The position numbers and the translations under genes were made by a program. From assembly GCA_030248225.1 (NCBI GenBank), contig JASANE010000682.1:1-64000 (forward strand): DNA of 64,000 nucleotides, read 5' to 3'. Positions 1 through 9,799 of this stretch are shown piece by piece. The notes beneath the pieces are model-generated. The model was not told the DNA's origin. It worked only from the letters and a program-made list of their open reading frames with translations, and made no database searches. Source of the stretch: Trileptium ribeirensis (taxonomy: Eukaryota; Nematoda; Enoplea; Enoplida; Thoracostomopsidae). The stretch's first letter is position 1. The number at the start of each line of letters is the position of its first letter.

Positions 1-1
1 A

Positions 2-205
2 TTGTGTTCTTTCATTCATGAAAGAGGCGTAAATGGAAAAAATAAACAGTTGTTGCATGTATTAAGTGACAAAATTAACAGTGCTGACTTACTTTTGAAT
101 ACATGTATACTAAAAACTATAAATTTTGAGGTAACAGATGTAAATTTTATACCAGTTGAATATTTTAAAGGTGATAAACTGATTATGAGATTATTGTTTT
201 CATAA
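2..205 (+). CDS. 3' end of a gene cut by the window edge (possible penton-like minor capsid protein)
   Basis: The frame is already open at base 2 and ends with TAA at 203-205. Position 2 is a TTG, so no start is visible and this is only the last 67 codons of a longer protein. The tail alternates hydrophobic and polar residues and ends FKGDKLIMRLLFS. A closing strand of the form 'V-x-D-x-x-x-x-P-V-x-x-F-x-G-x-x-L' fits the last strands of single-jelly-roll penton proteins of Polinton/adintovirus elements. That is an inference from pattern and from position directly upstream of a capsid gene. The gene ends 43 bp before the small basic ORF. Only sequence left of the window can settle what it is. 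Confidence 0.4.
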   Translation: MCSFIHERGVNGKNKQLLHVLSDKINSADLLLNTCILKTINFEVTDVNFIPVEYFKGDKLIMRLLFS

Positions 206-210
206 AAATG

Positions 211-226
211 CTTAAAAGCAATTATA
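211..226 (+). promoter_or_regulatory. recurring gene-junction motif TTAAAAGCAATT
   Basis: CTTAAAAGCAATTAT sits in the 43-bp gap after the first ORF. A close copy, GTTAAAAAGCAATTC, lies at 2129-2143 in the gap before the last ORF. Shorter versions, CTTAAAAGG, occur at 357-365 and 1677-1685, at the 3' ends of the basic ORF and the capsid gene. The repetition at gene junctions is seen directly. A role as a transcription signal of the element is inference. Confidence 0.35.
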
Positions 227-248
227 TGTATTGTTTTGATATGAAAAA

Positions 249-371
249 ATGGCAATACCATTGTGTTTTACCATGTCTAAACTGCCAGAGGCAGTGGAAA
301 TAAAGACCAAAATAAAAAAGAAGGTTAAGAAACCTGTTAAAAAGAAAGTGAAAAAGCTTAAAAGGAAGTGA
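249..371 (+). CDS. small Lys-rich core-like protein (40 aa)
   Basis: A 40-codon ORF with ATG at 249; an internal ATG at 273 would give 32 residues. The second half is almost only Lys with Val, Pro and Arg: KTKIKKKVKKPVKKKVKKLK. This composition is typical of small DNA-condensing core proteins, such as the adenovirus X/mu class and the X-like proteins of adintoviruses, and the gene lies directly upstream of the capsid gene as expected for such a cassette. There are 43 bp from the previous stop and 23 bp to the next start. No Lys-rich ORF is likely by chance in this AT-rich DNA, but so short a protein cannot be assigned by homology. The role is inferred from composition and neighbours. Confidence 0.5.
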   Translation: MAIPLCFTMSKLPEAVEIKTKIKKKVKKPVKKKVKKLKRK

Positions 372-394
372 GTTTTTAAATATTCAATACAATA

Positions 395-1681
395 ATGGAA
401 CATACATGTGGATTGGAAAAACTGAATTGGTTAGCTGGTGCATACTCTACGCAACAATCAATTGAATCAACCCAATTGGTTGAAGTTGCATGTGATACAA
501 CTTTGCCTAGTAGTGATGAAGATGATTCATTGCGTTTCAAAATTAGTGAAAGTGCCCTTGACTGCATTGACTTGTCACAAATATATGCATATATAGAGTT
601 ACAAATATTAAAAAGTGATGGAAAAAATCTACCCCCAAATGAAAAATTTATGCCATGCAACATGTTTGGGTATGCAATATTTTCATCTGTGCAAATGAAA
701 ATAAATGGTGAACCTGTAACATTTAACCAAAGGCATTATCCCTGGATGACATATACACTTTATATGTTACATATGAATGAGCAGCAGAGATTACAATATT
801 TACAAGGGTGTATTTATGCACGAGATAGTGCATATACATTTGATAGTTTTGATGATAATAATGGTGGGACTGCTAGACAAACATACTTTATATCTTCAAC
901 GAGAGCAGAATTATATTTTCCTATCATTATTGATGCACAATTTATACCGAAATTCTTACCACCAAAAACAAAAGTTGAATTTGAATTTAGCAGAAGCCCT
1001 GCCAATGTTGTTATTTTGCATGATAAAGATAAAAATTATAAACTGCGTATAAATGACTTTAAACTTTATGTTGCTAAATCAAAACTAAGTAAACAAGCTT
1101 TGGAAATGCAAGATAAGATATTGAATAGTACTGGAGCAACATTTCCTGCAATAAGATACAGAATACATACATTTTCTGTTAATAAGGGTCTACAAAATGT
1201 TGATTGGACTGTGTTTGATGGAAAATTACCGAGACGAATTTACGTTTGGGGAATAACACAGGAAGCGTATACAGGTGGGGTAAAGAAAAACTTGTTTAAT
1301 TATAAGTTACCAGATATTAACAGTTTTACACTTTTTCTGAACGATGATAGGTTACCATGTAATGTTGCATTACCATGTAAATCCGGTAACAATTTAAGAG
1401 TGTTTCAAAATACACTATATGCACTTAATTACAGAACTGATAATATAGGACTAACTAGATCTAATTTTGATGGTGGGTATAAAATATTTTGCGTGGATAT
1501 GAGTAGAGACCACAGCAGTGACTGTAACTATATTTCAAACCCAGCAGAAGGTAATGTAAGGGTCGTAATTGACTTTACGGCAGTATTAAATGAAGCAATT
1601 GTATTATTTGCAATGGGTGAATACCCTGCAGAGCTGCATATAAATAAAAGTAGAGAAGTATATTGGAATAAAATTGCTTAA
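395..1681 (+). CDS. major capsid protein-like (double jelly-roll 'hexon') of a Maverick/Polinton or adintovirus-type element
   Basis: An intact ORF of 428 codons starting at the first ATG, 23 bp after the basic ORF. I recognise the family widely annotated in animals as 'F54H12.2-like', which I recall as a Maverick/Polinton capsid family. Landmarks are an early SALDCIDLSQIYAYIEL strand, NMFGYAIFSSVQMKINGE (about residues 88-105), a conserved YPWMTYTLYML segment (about 115-125), LPRRIYVWG followed by YTGG (about 279-294), NLFNYKLPDIN, and a C-terminal GNVRVVIDF strand with INKSREVYW at the very end. The size fits a full-length member. There is no frameshift or internal stop, which suggests a young insertion or retained function. 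The protein would form the capsid shell. The assignment rests on memory of the family; a profile search against Polinton MCPs would confirm it. Confidence 0.7.
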   Translation: MEHTCGLEKLNWLAGAYSTQQSIESTQLVEVACDTTLPSSDEDDSLRFKISESALDCIDLSQIYAYIELQILKSDGKNLPPNEKFMPCNMFGYAIFSSVQMKINGEPVTFNQRHYPWMTYTLYMLHMNEQQRLQYLQGCIYARDSAYTFDSFDDNNGGTARQTYFISSTRAELYFPIIIDAQFIPKFLPPKTKVEFEFSRSPANVVILHDKDKNYKLRINDFKLYVAKSKLSKQALEMQDKILNSTGATFPAIRYRIHTFSVNKGLQNVDWTVFDGKLPRRIYVWGITQEAYTGGVKKNLFNYKLPDINSFTLFLNDDRLPCNVALPCKSGNNLRVFQNTLYALNYRTDNIGLTRSNFDGGYKIFCVDMSRDHSSDCNYISNPAEGNVRVVIDFTAVLNEAIVLFAMGEYPAELHINKSREVYWNKIA

Positions 1682-1715
1682 AAGGTGATGTATATTTGTT
1701 TAAATTGATTAAAAA

Positions 1716-2114
1716 ATGGAAAAAGAAATATCATTTGTTGTTTTGTTACTTTTTATAACACTGCTTGTTGTAAGCATTGATATCAGCATGCATACATATT
1801 TACCAAAATGTTATAACGTGAAATATGACATAGAATGGGTTAGAAAAACGGAAAATGAAACACAGCTTATTGTAAGATTCCGAAATTATGAAAATTGGAG
1901 TCATTTATTAATTATATGGGATAATGTATTTGATAAAATCAAATTGTATGCAAATAACAGTGTGTTCATTGGTACGAGCAATGAAGTTAAAGGATTTAGA
2001 GCAGAAAAACTAATGGTAGTGATGAAATTTGTGGAAACATTAGCAAAATTTGATTTAAGAAATGTTAGGTTGATTAATGTAGTTGTTAGAAATGACGTCA
2101 TTACGAAAGTATAA
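1716..2114 (+). CDS. small membrane-anchored protein of the virus-like element (132 aa)
   Basis: The ATG at 1716 lies 34 bp after the capsid stop, and the frame is intact. The first ~25 residues are EKEISFVVLLLFITLLVVSI, one strong transmembrane segment or uncleaved signal anchor with a short acidic/basic head. The remaining ~100 residues are soluble, with an ENETQLIVRFRNYENW stretch and a C-terminal KFDLRNVRLINVVVRNDV strand. I do not recognise the family. Its place directly behind the capsid gene, in a tightly packed cassette and with the same base composition, argues that it belongs to the element. A virion membrane or maturation role is a guess only. Confidence 0.55.
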   Translation: MEKEISFVVLLLFITLLVVSIDISMHTYLPKCYNVKYDIEWVRKTENETQLIVRFRNYENWSHLLIIWDNVFDKIKLYANNSVFIGTSNEVKGFRAEKLMVVMKFVETLAKFDLRNVRLINVVVRNDVITKV

Positions 2115-2176
2115 ATACTGTTAAAATTGTTAAAAAGCAATTCAGTTTGATTTTGCAGCGACAGAGTTTGGTGAGC

Positions 2177-2485
2177 ATGGATAACGTTGTTGCTTTTGCG
2201 CTGAGCGATTATTTGGTAGAGGAAATAAAACAGGCAGAGGTAGAAGTAGAAATATTTGAACACAACTGTAGAGTTACTGGAGAATATATTGACGGGCGCT
2301 CAATGGAACAGCATAAATTACAGCATATGCTGTTTTTGCACGAAAAAATGATTTTTTCAGTGAAATTTATGACAAAACAAATGAAAAAAGGCATACCGCT
2401 AACCATGGCATTTTTTAAGCTTTTTGAAATATTACCAAACTTTTCTATAAACAACAAAGATTATATTTTAAACTTGTTCAAATAA
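2177..2485 (+). CDS. hypothetical small protein of the virus-like element (102 aa)
   Basis: The frame is open from 2147, but the first ATG is at 2177, giving MDNVVAFALSDYLVEEI and 102 residues. The start of the protein is acidic (KQAEVEVEIFEHN), the middle has several His and Met (EQHKLQHMLFLHEKM) and the end is hydrophobic/basic. It is predicted mostly helical by eye. No motif is recognised. It follows the previous gene with a 62-bp gap containing the TTAAAAAGCAATT junction motif, and is the last ATG-started ORF of the cassette. Its reality rests on packing and conserved orientation. Confidence 0.5.
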   Translation: MDNVVAFALSDYLVEEIKQAEVEVEIFEHNCRVTGEYIDGRSMEQHKLQHMLFLHEKMIFSVKFMTKQMKKGIPLTMAFFKLFEILPNFSINNKDYILNLFK

Positions 2486-2634
2486 TATGCCAACAGTCCT
2501 CTCAAGGACTCGTGGATTATGGCTACTGGCGATACCACGTAAAAATAAAACGCTGGATAAGGGTACCGCAAGGTCCAGTGGAAACCCTTAGCACTGCACC
2601 ACAACCACAACTGCAGAACACGAAAAAATTTTAA
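2428..2634 (+). other. open frame without ATG overlapping the end of the last cassette ORF
   Basis: In the third frame, codons stay open from about 2428 to the TAA at 2632-2634. The part after 2491 looks protein-like: LVDYGYWRYHVKIKRW followed by a Pro/Gln-rich tail. No ATG begins it, so it would need splicing (an AG occurs at 2495-2496), frameshifting from the preceding ORF, or be chance. I do not recognise it. A shorter competing frame starts at ATG 2487 and runs 34 codons. Confidence 0.25.
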
Positions 2635-2701
2635 TAACGATAGCTACAGTTTTCATGGGGTTCAAAAGTTATGCATGTTTTACTTGTAAATAGTGCCAAT
2701 G

Positions 2702-2707
2702 AATAAA
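2702..2707 (+). promoter_or_regulatory. candidate poly(A) signal AATAAA after the capsid cassette
   Basis: AATAAA lies about 215 bp after the last ATG-started ORF and about 70 bp after the open frame that ends at 2634. It is the first canonical hexamer downstream on the + strand. Confidence 0.35.
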
Positions 2708-2911
2708 TTAGATTAGGCTTGCTATACACTACAGTAATTGTGATGATTAATTGCTATTTTAAAGTTCCATCGTATCATTGGTAGATATTGTATCCTATTT
2801 TCAGCAAAAAAATGTGCGCTATGCTATCTTCAAAGTGCGCTAATATATATATATATAAAACATTGATTTGATTAAGCTTTTAAGCTTATAAGCTTTTAGC
2901 TGTTCGTGTGA

Positions 2912-3050
2912 GTACGCAGTAACACATTGCTCACAAAACAGTAACATCAGCTGTACAGTAACACCCACCCACAATACAGTAACGTCCACCCACAATACAG
3001 TAACACCCACAATACAGTAACACCCACACTCACTGTGGGTGTGGGTGGGC
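2912..3050 (+). repeat. minisatellite of ACAGTAACACCCACAAT units with a terminal inverted repeat
   Basis: ACAGTAAC recurs at 2938, 2954, 2976, 2997 and 3013, each followed by a CACCCAC-type tract; the units are 16-22 bp. The array closes with CCCACACTCACTGTGGGTGTGGG, where CCCACA faces TGTGGG as a small hairpin. It lies about 300 bp beyond the capsid cassette, so it may be near the element's end, but no terminal inverted repeat can be confirmed because the left end is outside the window. Confidence 0.7.
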
Positions 3051-3419
3051 CCAAAGCTCCATTTTTTCACTACTCCTAGGTATAGACAAAAGAGAAGTAG
3101 TGCTTCTCGAAATAATTTGAATTGGAGGCCGAGCAACGTGATTTATCGGTTTCGCTCTGAAGGATCTTAGATAGTAGAGGATCTTGTTTCTGTATATTGG
3201 CGGTATTATGGTTTTGCTTTTATATGCTCGATAATGATGATAATAATTATTATGTTTTGTTTTGTTTATATTTTCTGGGACGTGAAACGCGATATAGCTG
3301 GAGTACCGCAATTCGATAAAAATTTTAAAACCCTGACGTTCATTACATACTCGAGGTGATAAAGAAATGTGTATGAAAAGGATCAATGACTGAATCCGGT
3401 ACTGCACCTTGTTTAGTAA

Positions 3420-6400
3420 CGTCTAATTGGATCATCGACGGCAACTGTTCATAAAAATAAGTTACTTAAGATCAATTGGAACTTTACAATTGTTTTTAGA
3501 CAATTTACAGATCTGAAACACTAAAGAGAACCATGTGTCTATATCCTCCACAAAGCTGCTTTCATATTACCTGAAGATTGTACCAATGTCGTGATAAATG
3601 CGAGTTACATCTTTCACAATTGGTAGCAGCAAAGCAGACACATTTTACGAATTGAACTTATGAAAAATAGCTTAAACGATGGTGGATTAACAAATTATTG
3701 TGTCTTCTCCTTCTTTAGACGCCTGAATGTCTTAGATTAGCATTTAACATCGTCTCTTCTTTAGTCTTCTTGTGGTGCTGTAATGCTTACCATTTATGCG
3801 TCCAATTCGGGTGTAACTGTCCAAACATGTACATATGCATACGTTTCTTACCCACATCTTTGAAAATTAATTTTAATGCATCGATAATGGCCAAACAAAT
3901 CTAGTGATCATGGGTATTGCTGTGCTACCAACTTAAGGACAATATCTAAATTGAACTTATTTTCAGCATAATCTTACAACTAGACCTATCCTTTCGTGAG
4001 ATCAAGAATTCGTCATAGCCCCTTGAATAAATATATGACATGCGTGCTTGACTACCTGTGTTGTGTGTATAGTGGCATGACGTAGTGTATTTCTAGACCA
4101 CTTTCCTGTACTTAGTTCCAGCAACATCCTAACATTTATACCATTCTTTCGAATTTCGCTACAATTCTCGGTGACCCCAATTTTACGAAAGATACAGAAC
4201 AAGGATACACATGTTAAGACGAAGAAAGATAAACGTTGGAGAGATTTGAAGAAATAGTTGGAAATTTGTCCATTCTAAAAACTTGAAAAATGAGGCAAAA
4301 ATCAGAGCAATCGAGCGAAATATATGACGCAGACCAATGTCCGTGCATTAATAATATATACAAACATACATATTGAATTTTAATATGTATGTGCTAGAAG
4401 TTCCCGACCAATTATATTGAGGTATAATGTCCCTCTATTTAGGGCTGTGCATAGCTCAGATAAAACGCTAGAGAATGCTGCTGCAATAAGCCATTCTAGG
4501 AAGCAGCTATTAGTAAATAGAAATTTGTTAGCTGCGCCACGCTGCCTAATGGATTCCAAGCTTGCTGTGCAAAACAAGCCTCAGATGTGGCATTGTTTTC
4601 TAAATAAATCGAAGAGCATAATATCGCTCACTGCTAGGTATATACATTTGCAAAATTCAGTTTAAACTGGTTTTGACAAACTCTACTGGCAACTAAACTT
4701 GAGTAACTTTTACAGCTACGCACAGTCAAGAACAGTTAATTATCTATTTTCGTTTGCGGGACATGTCACTTTATCGCTAGAAACAAGAACAGCTTATTGT
4801 GATATACACGAGAAAAATTTAATCATGCAAATAAATTTGCTCGCTGAATAAGCTTCGATTAACTAGCATTATGCGCGTAATATTTTATTACCGATATACA
4901 TTTGCGCGTAGCTTTATTTTTATAGTTTCTTAGTTGAGCAAAAGTTCCAGTTATGAACATCTTGGTGCGCGTGACATTCAAGCTGCTAACAACCACTAGT
5001 GCGTACCTGAAAGTTAAGCGCGGTGAAATGTCTGTAACCAAGTAGTTATAAGCAACAAAATGCCCGTAATATAAATGCGCGCTTAGTTGCTCGAAACATA
5101 TGATTTAAGTACAGCAAACTGGTGGTGCTAGTTACGCGCATTCGCATGTGAAAACCAAACTTTTGCGCCGCACTGCGCACATTATTCTGTGAAACTTGCA
5201 TTGTGCCATTTTTCTCAAGCTGACATCCTGCCCACGCTGTCCGAATTATGCTGTGGAACATACAAAACAACAGGTCCACGGAAAAGTGGTTTTGCGAAAT
5301 CCATTCCAGGGGCGTGTTCTTTAGTCAACATTATTGCCTTAAAATGTGCAATTGTTGTGATCTTTACACCAACAATGGTCAAAAATATGGCCAATGTTAC
5401 CTTTAGCGGCGGAAGTAAATGCATGCTATGTTGTTTTCGATATACTAAGCCCAAGCCGTTGTCTTAGCCTAAGCTAAGGTCCCAATATGACCCATGTACA
5501 AGGCCTAAGTCGGAGGCTGCCGCCCCCCCCCCCCCGAACCCGCCGCTCTAATCTTTTTTCGAAAGTTATAACGTCCGGCTCCTAAAGGTGACATGGGCCG
5601 CAGCGATGATACTGGCAACAGTGTATAGTTCCCGCGCACAAATAAACATGAACGACGCATTATATTAGCTGGATGGTCTACCAAGCTAACACAGGACCAG
5701 GATAAACAATCGCAGCCTGCGATCACTGTTCAGTCTCTTCACACCTTATAAAAGAGCAGTTTAACTAATCCGAAAGTCAGGAACTGGTAAAATTCGGTTG
5801 AAAGTGAACCTTGCTAACACGGCAGGCTCACCCAAAGCGTTTCAGAGCGGGCTAGATTGTTTAGCCGCTGACAAATAAACTAAATTACGGCACCGTCTTT
5901 CGTTGTGCGATTTGCAAGAAGATAAGGTAAACCGTGCCTGTGCAATGGTTCGCACAGGAATATCAACGGTTAACCGCTCTCATGCGTCGGACCAATTGAG
6001 CACGGATAGTATGCCAGCAATGCCCTGTCAGCTATTGTTACTGAGTAGCAAGAAAATAGTCGGCGTACAATCGTGTGTTAACAGTGGGCGTAAAATCGTC
6101 TAGTAACCTATGTGGGTCGCCCTCATTTTTTCAACAGCGTCAACGTTGGTTCATCGCATGAGACTATGAGAAATACAATCCAGGCCCGGAACCAAGTATG
6201 GAGATATAAAAGTGAACCTTTACAGTGCCCACCGGGAGGAAAATTCCTGGCGTAGAGTATATAATTCAAATGTTTAAAAGGCGCCCGATGTTAGAATCAC
6301 ATGGGCTAACTCGTGTGCAATACAACCGAAGAGCGTTATTTCCCAACAGGTTAAGTACAACCGCTCCCGACCACTTGACCAGGCAATTATCGGAGTTTTA

Positions 6401-9400
6401 GGTTGCTCCTAGGCCATTGCTCATTGTTTGGACCTCGAGACTAAGCCTTACGTGAGGAATAAATTGTCTTCATGAACCAACTCCAGCCGCCGAGGATTTA
6501 CCAGAAATAATCGCGTGAAATGTTTTAAATGCCGAAATGGAGATTATGTCAAGAAGGTGGTTGCGGGTGCTGAACTCGGTCAGCGGGTTATGAGACTTGA
6601 GTCACTTTACTAGTACATAGCTGAGGGCTGGCGGCAGCCGTTTGTGCCTTGCTCGCTGTGACGTCGATGGAACCCGTAATAGTCGCGTCAGCGGCTTGGA
6701 GATTCAGCACACGGTATCACGGAAAGGTTCTCATGTTAACCCAATGTTATGTGCAAAGCGAAGTCGCAGATAGCGAACGTGACTAGGATCACATCTTATG
6801 TGCCCGAGTGCCAAATGTGCCAGCGAAAATTATACTTACGAATCGAATACGAGTCTAGCCCTAAAGTTACTGCTTTTGACCTGGCTGGTACTAGTATAGT
6901 AATGAAACGACATTTCTATATTATTGTAGGAGACATAGAAGCACTAACTACAGAAGGTCCGTCTACGACAAGCAAGTATATTCAGTATCTAATCCCCCGG
7001 TAACGAATTCTACTCAAAAACAACGTGAATATAGGCGCCTGACAACATGATAAAAGTTACTTGCGTCGGCGGGCACTAAATTGTGTCGTAATAAATATTC
7101 AAAAATGAGCAGCTACGGCTGTTCCTAGGGTCATTCAGTGAACCCAGTAAACAATACTTGATCCAAGAAGACGACGTCAGAGACTCGCCGCGCTGCTAAT
7201 CTTCTGAAGAGCATGCAGTTGGCGTCAATTATGCAAGATTAAAAGCCGTACCTGTCGCGGTGTCACTCGGAAAAACCCCGTTTTATAGTTCAAGCAAGGC
7301 GTCAAACTCGCTGCTGCCTGGTTCTTTCGTCGGGTGCTAGAATATAGCAGTCTCAATAAAATTTAGCTCGTTCCTAGAATCGCTGGTGTCACGCAAATAA
7401 ACAATTACAAATTTTATTTAAGCCAGAATTAACCACCACCGGTGTACGAAACTTAGCCTCGACGACATAGACAAAACTAGTGGGTGTTCATTAAGTCTGC
7501 GAGTTCAGCAGAGTCGAAATGGTCTCTACCGCAATCTCGTTAATGTCAGCACTCGCAGCGCAACGTCCCTAGGTTAATTGCTGAAAATAAAGGTGGTTTT
7601 TGGTTCAAGAACCGAGGGACTACAGCTAATAGTTAAAGATAACGCAGAAAGCCATGACCTATGCGCTTTATTCTTTTCCCAACATTACGAAAAGCATATA
7701 TCGCAAAAAATAAAAATGTCTAGATGTACAAATAAACAACATGAACAAATACATACTAAAACTGAAACTTAACCAAGACACTATAAAAGCTATTAATAGA
7801 ACTGTAAACGAACACTTTTAGAAATGGTTGTTAAAAACAACACCCTAAATTACCCATATAGTTTAACACAACAGCAACAAAAGGAGTACGAATGCGGTAT
7901 TTCACAGAACCATATATGTTCATACGGGGCGATTATATCTCTAGCCTAAGTAGCCGATGTGCCCAAAATAGGTAAATATTGGACTATAATGAGCAAAAAT
8001 TTGCTGAAATTAAAAAAGCTGAAAATTTGGTGAAACTTAACGAAAGATTGGTAAAATGAATGACAAAAAATTTTGAAATTTGGAGTTCAAAAAATTCTAC
8101 CGAAATTCTAAGCCTATGTATGTACTACAGTTAGCCCTCAGCACAAACTTTGCGATACAAATGTCGAGGTGAAATTTTTATTTCCTATAAAATCTTCCTT
8201 TACCGGTAGGTAGCCAACAAAAACCTTTAAAAAGAATTGATTTGCTTACCAAACTTATGCCTAGTTGGTAGTGACCAAACTACCAAAGCTGTTCACCCTA
8301 TGATCGTCAACACAGTTACATGCACCCCTTAGCTGTTCCGATAAAGGTGGCAGCTAAGTATTTATAAAGAGCAATTCTAGTTTCTGATTATAACGTATCA
8401 TATGAAATTATACATGCACACTCCATGGGGCCTCAGAGGGAGTCCTGTAAGGGCGCGGAGCTGAAAAAAGCTGACGACACCGATCCTCGCCAAGAACTCA
8501 TTTTTAGCAATTTTGCCCTTTATTTGCCAATTTACGTGTTAATTTAGCAATTGTTTGCTAAAATTTTCCGCTAGCCTTGGGTTTTGGCTAGCTCTCGGGA
8601 GGGAGATGTTGGCGCCGAGCAACAGCCGGTAGGGTCGTGCCCTCAGAAGGTACACTAGGACCTCGGCAGAGGGAGGCGGAGTTTTAGGTCTCGTGGGGGA
8701 GAGTAGTAATCTCCCTAATTTCCTGCTTTGGTATCCATACGTTAGATACAGTGCATCGTTGACACACAGGCAATGTCGATACTCACTAAATGAACTGGTG
8801 ATCTTTCTACAAAATGAGCGGTAGTTCTATTCAGATGCCTTTATTACACATGCCAAGTCAATATTGCATATACACCAAGCGTAACCAACGTGTACAAGCG
8901 GGATACTCACTAAAATTGTATTCACAACTGAAGAAAAACGTCAATCGCATATTCTTTTTAATATAAAGTCTTGACTAATACAGTAGCTGTAAAGCTTTTC
9001 ACGTAATGAAAAATGTTATAAATATGAGCCTCTGAAATCGATTTGTCCAAATGGCATTTTCTTACCCCCTTTCCTTTCCCCCGTCCCTCCCTTCCCAGAA
9101 AGCTGATTTACCTTGCATGAAAGAAATTACCTAACTTCAGTCCAAGTATTGTACTTTGCAGTACGGCCCATACAGTGAGCTATTTAGAAAATTTAACTCG
9201 AACTGAATGAGCTTCTTGCAAGGTTGATCGAGAAAGACGATCGGTCGAACGAATTTTTGTTATCATATGCAAATCTTCGTCGAAAACACTTCAAGGAACA
9301 GCTTTAAGAGTACGTACCGCAGATATTCATTCCCTAGAAGTTTATAATAATGTGTATGCATTAGCGGATGTACCCACAGCACTGTTATTAATTCTTCCAC
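3420..9400. other. about 6 kb without recognisable genes
   Basis: All six frames are closed by frequent stops. The longest ORFs are below 100 codons, overlap on opposite strands and show no motif. A run of 13 C lies at about 5521-5535. At 5458-5510 there are CCTAAG-type words like those at 39.65 kb. GC-rich patches occur near 8.4-8.7 kb. I see no splice-bounded exon, RNA gene or transposon terminus here. Confidence 0.5.
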
Positions 9401-9409
9401 ATAGCTTAG

Positions 9410-9793
9410 TTATCTTGCGAAACCGAATATACCTGCTGTGAGCTTATCGGCCTTCTCCGCGGCACGTTTCTTACCAAAACGTAACCGACATCTCCAATGG
9501 CGGCCAAAGGGGAAGGGATGGAGATACAGAGCGAGTTCGAAAATTACCAAAAAAAGAAAAAGTAAAGTCAAGAATAAGGGGAAAAGAGCCACCAAAGGGA
9601 TGGACCGGTCTACCAGCGGTCGGAGATACCCTTTGTCACTGAGTGAGAGTTGCACGAGTCCCAGGGGTAGACATGTCATTGTCCCGGGCAGGGATACCAA
9701 GATTAGGTCAGGGTCATATAGTGGGTTGCAAAATAAACTGGACTGGCCGTGTGAAGAACGCATGTAACTTAGTTTAAACAACTGTCTAACCAC
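9410..9793. other. overlapping ORFs on both strands, not recognised
   Basis: The plus frame 9438-9767 (109 codons) has a Lys/Arg-rich centre (KITKKRKSKVKNKGKR). The minus frame 9410-9793 (127 codons) is Leu/Phe-rich where the plus frame is Lys-rich, which is the expected shadow. Neither shows a known domain, start context or splice signals. At most one is real, and chance is more likely. Confidence 0.15.
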
Positions 9794-9799
9794 TCGAGG

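Noticed and set aside
2935..3050. CRISPR-like array
   Set aside because: Units of 16-22 bp run head to tail without unique spacers, in a eukaryotic context; it is a minisatellite.
9438..9767. Basic 109-codon ORF as a gene
   Set aside because: No motif or splice support, and the opposite strand is equally open; composition is explained by an A/G-rich tract.
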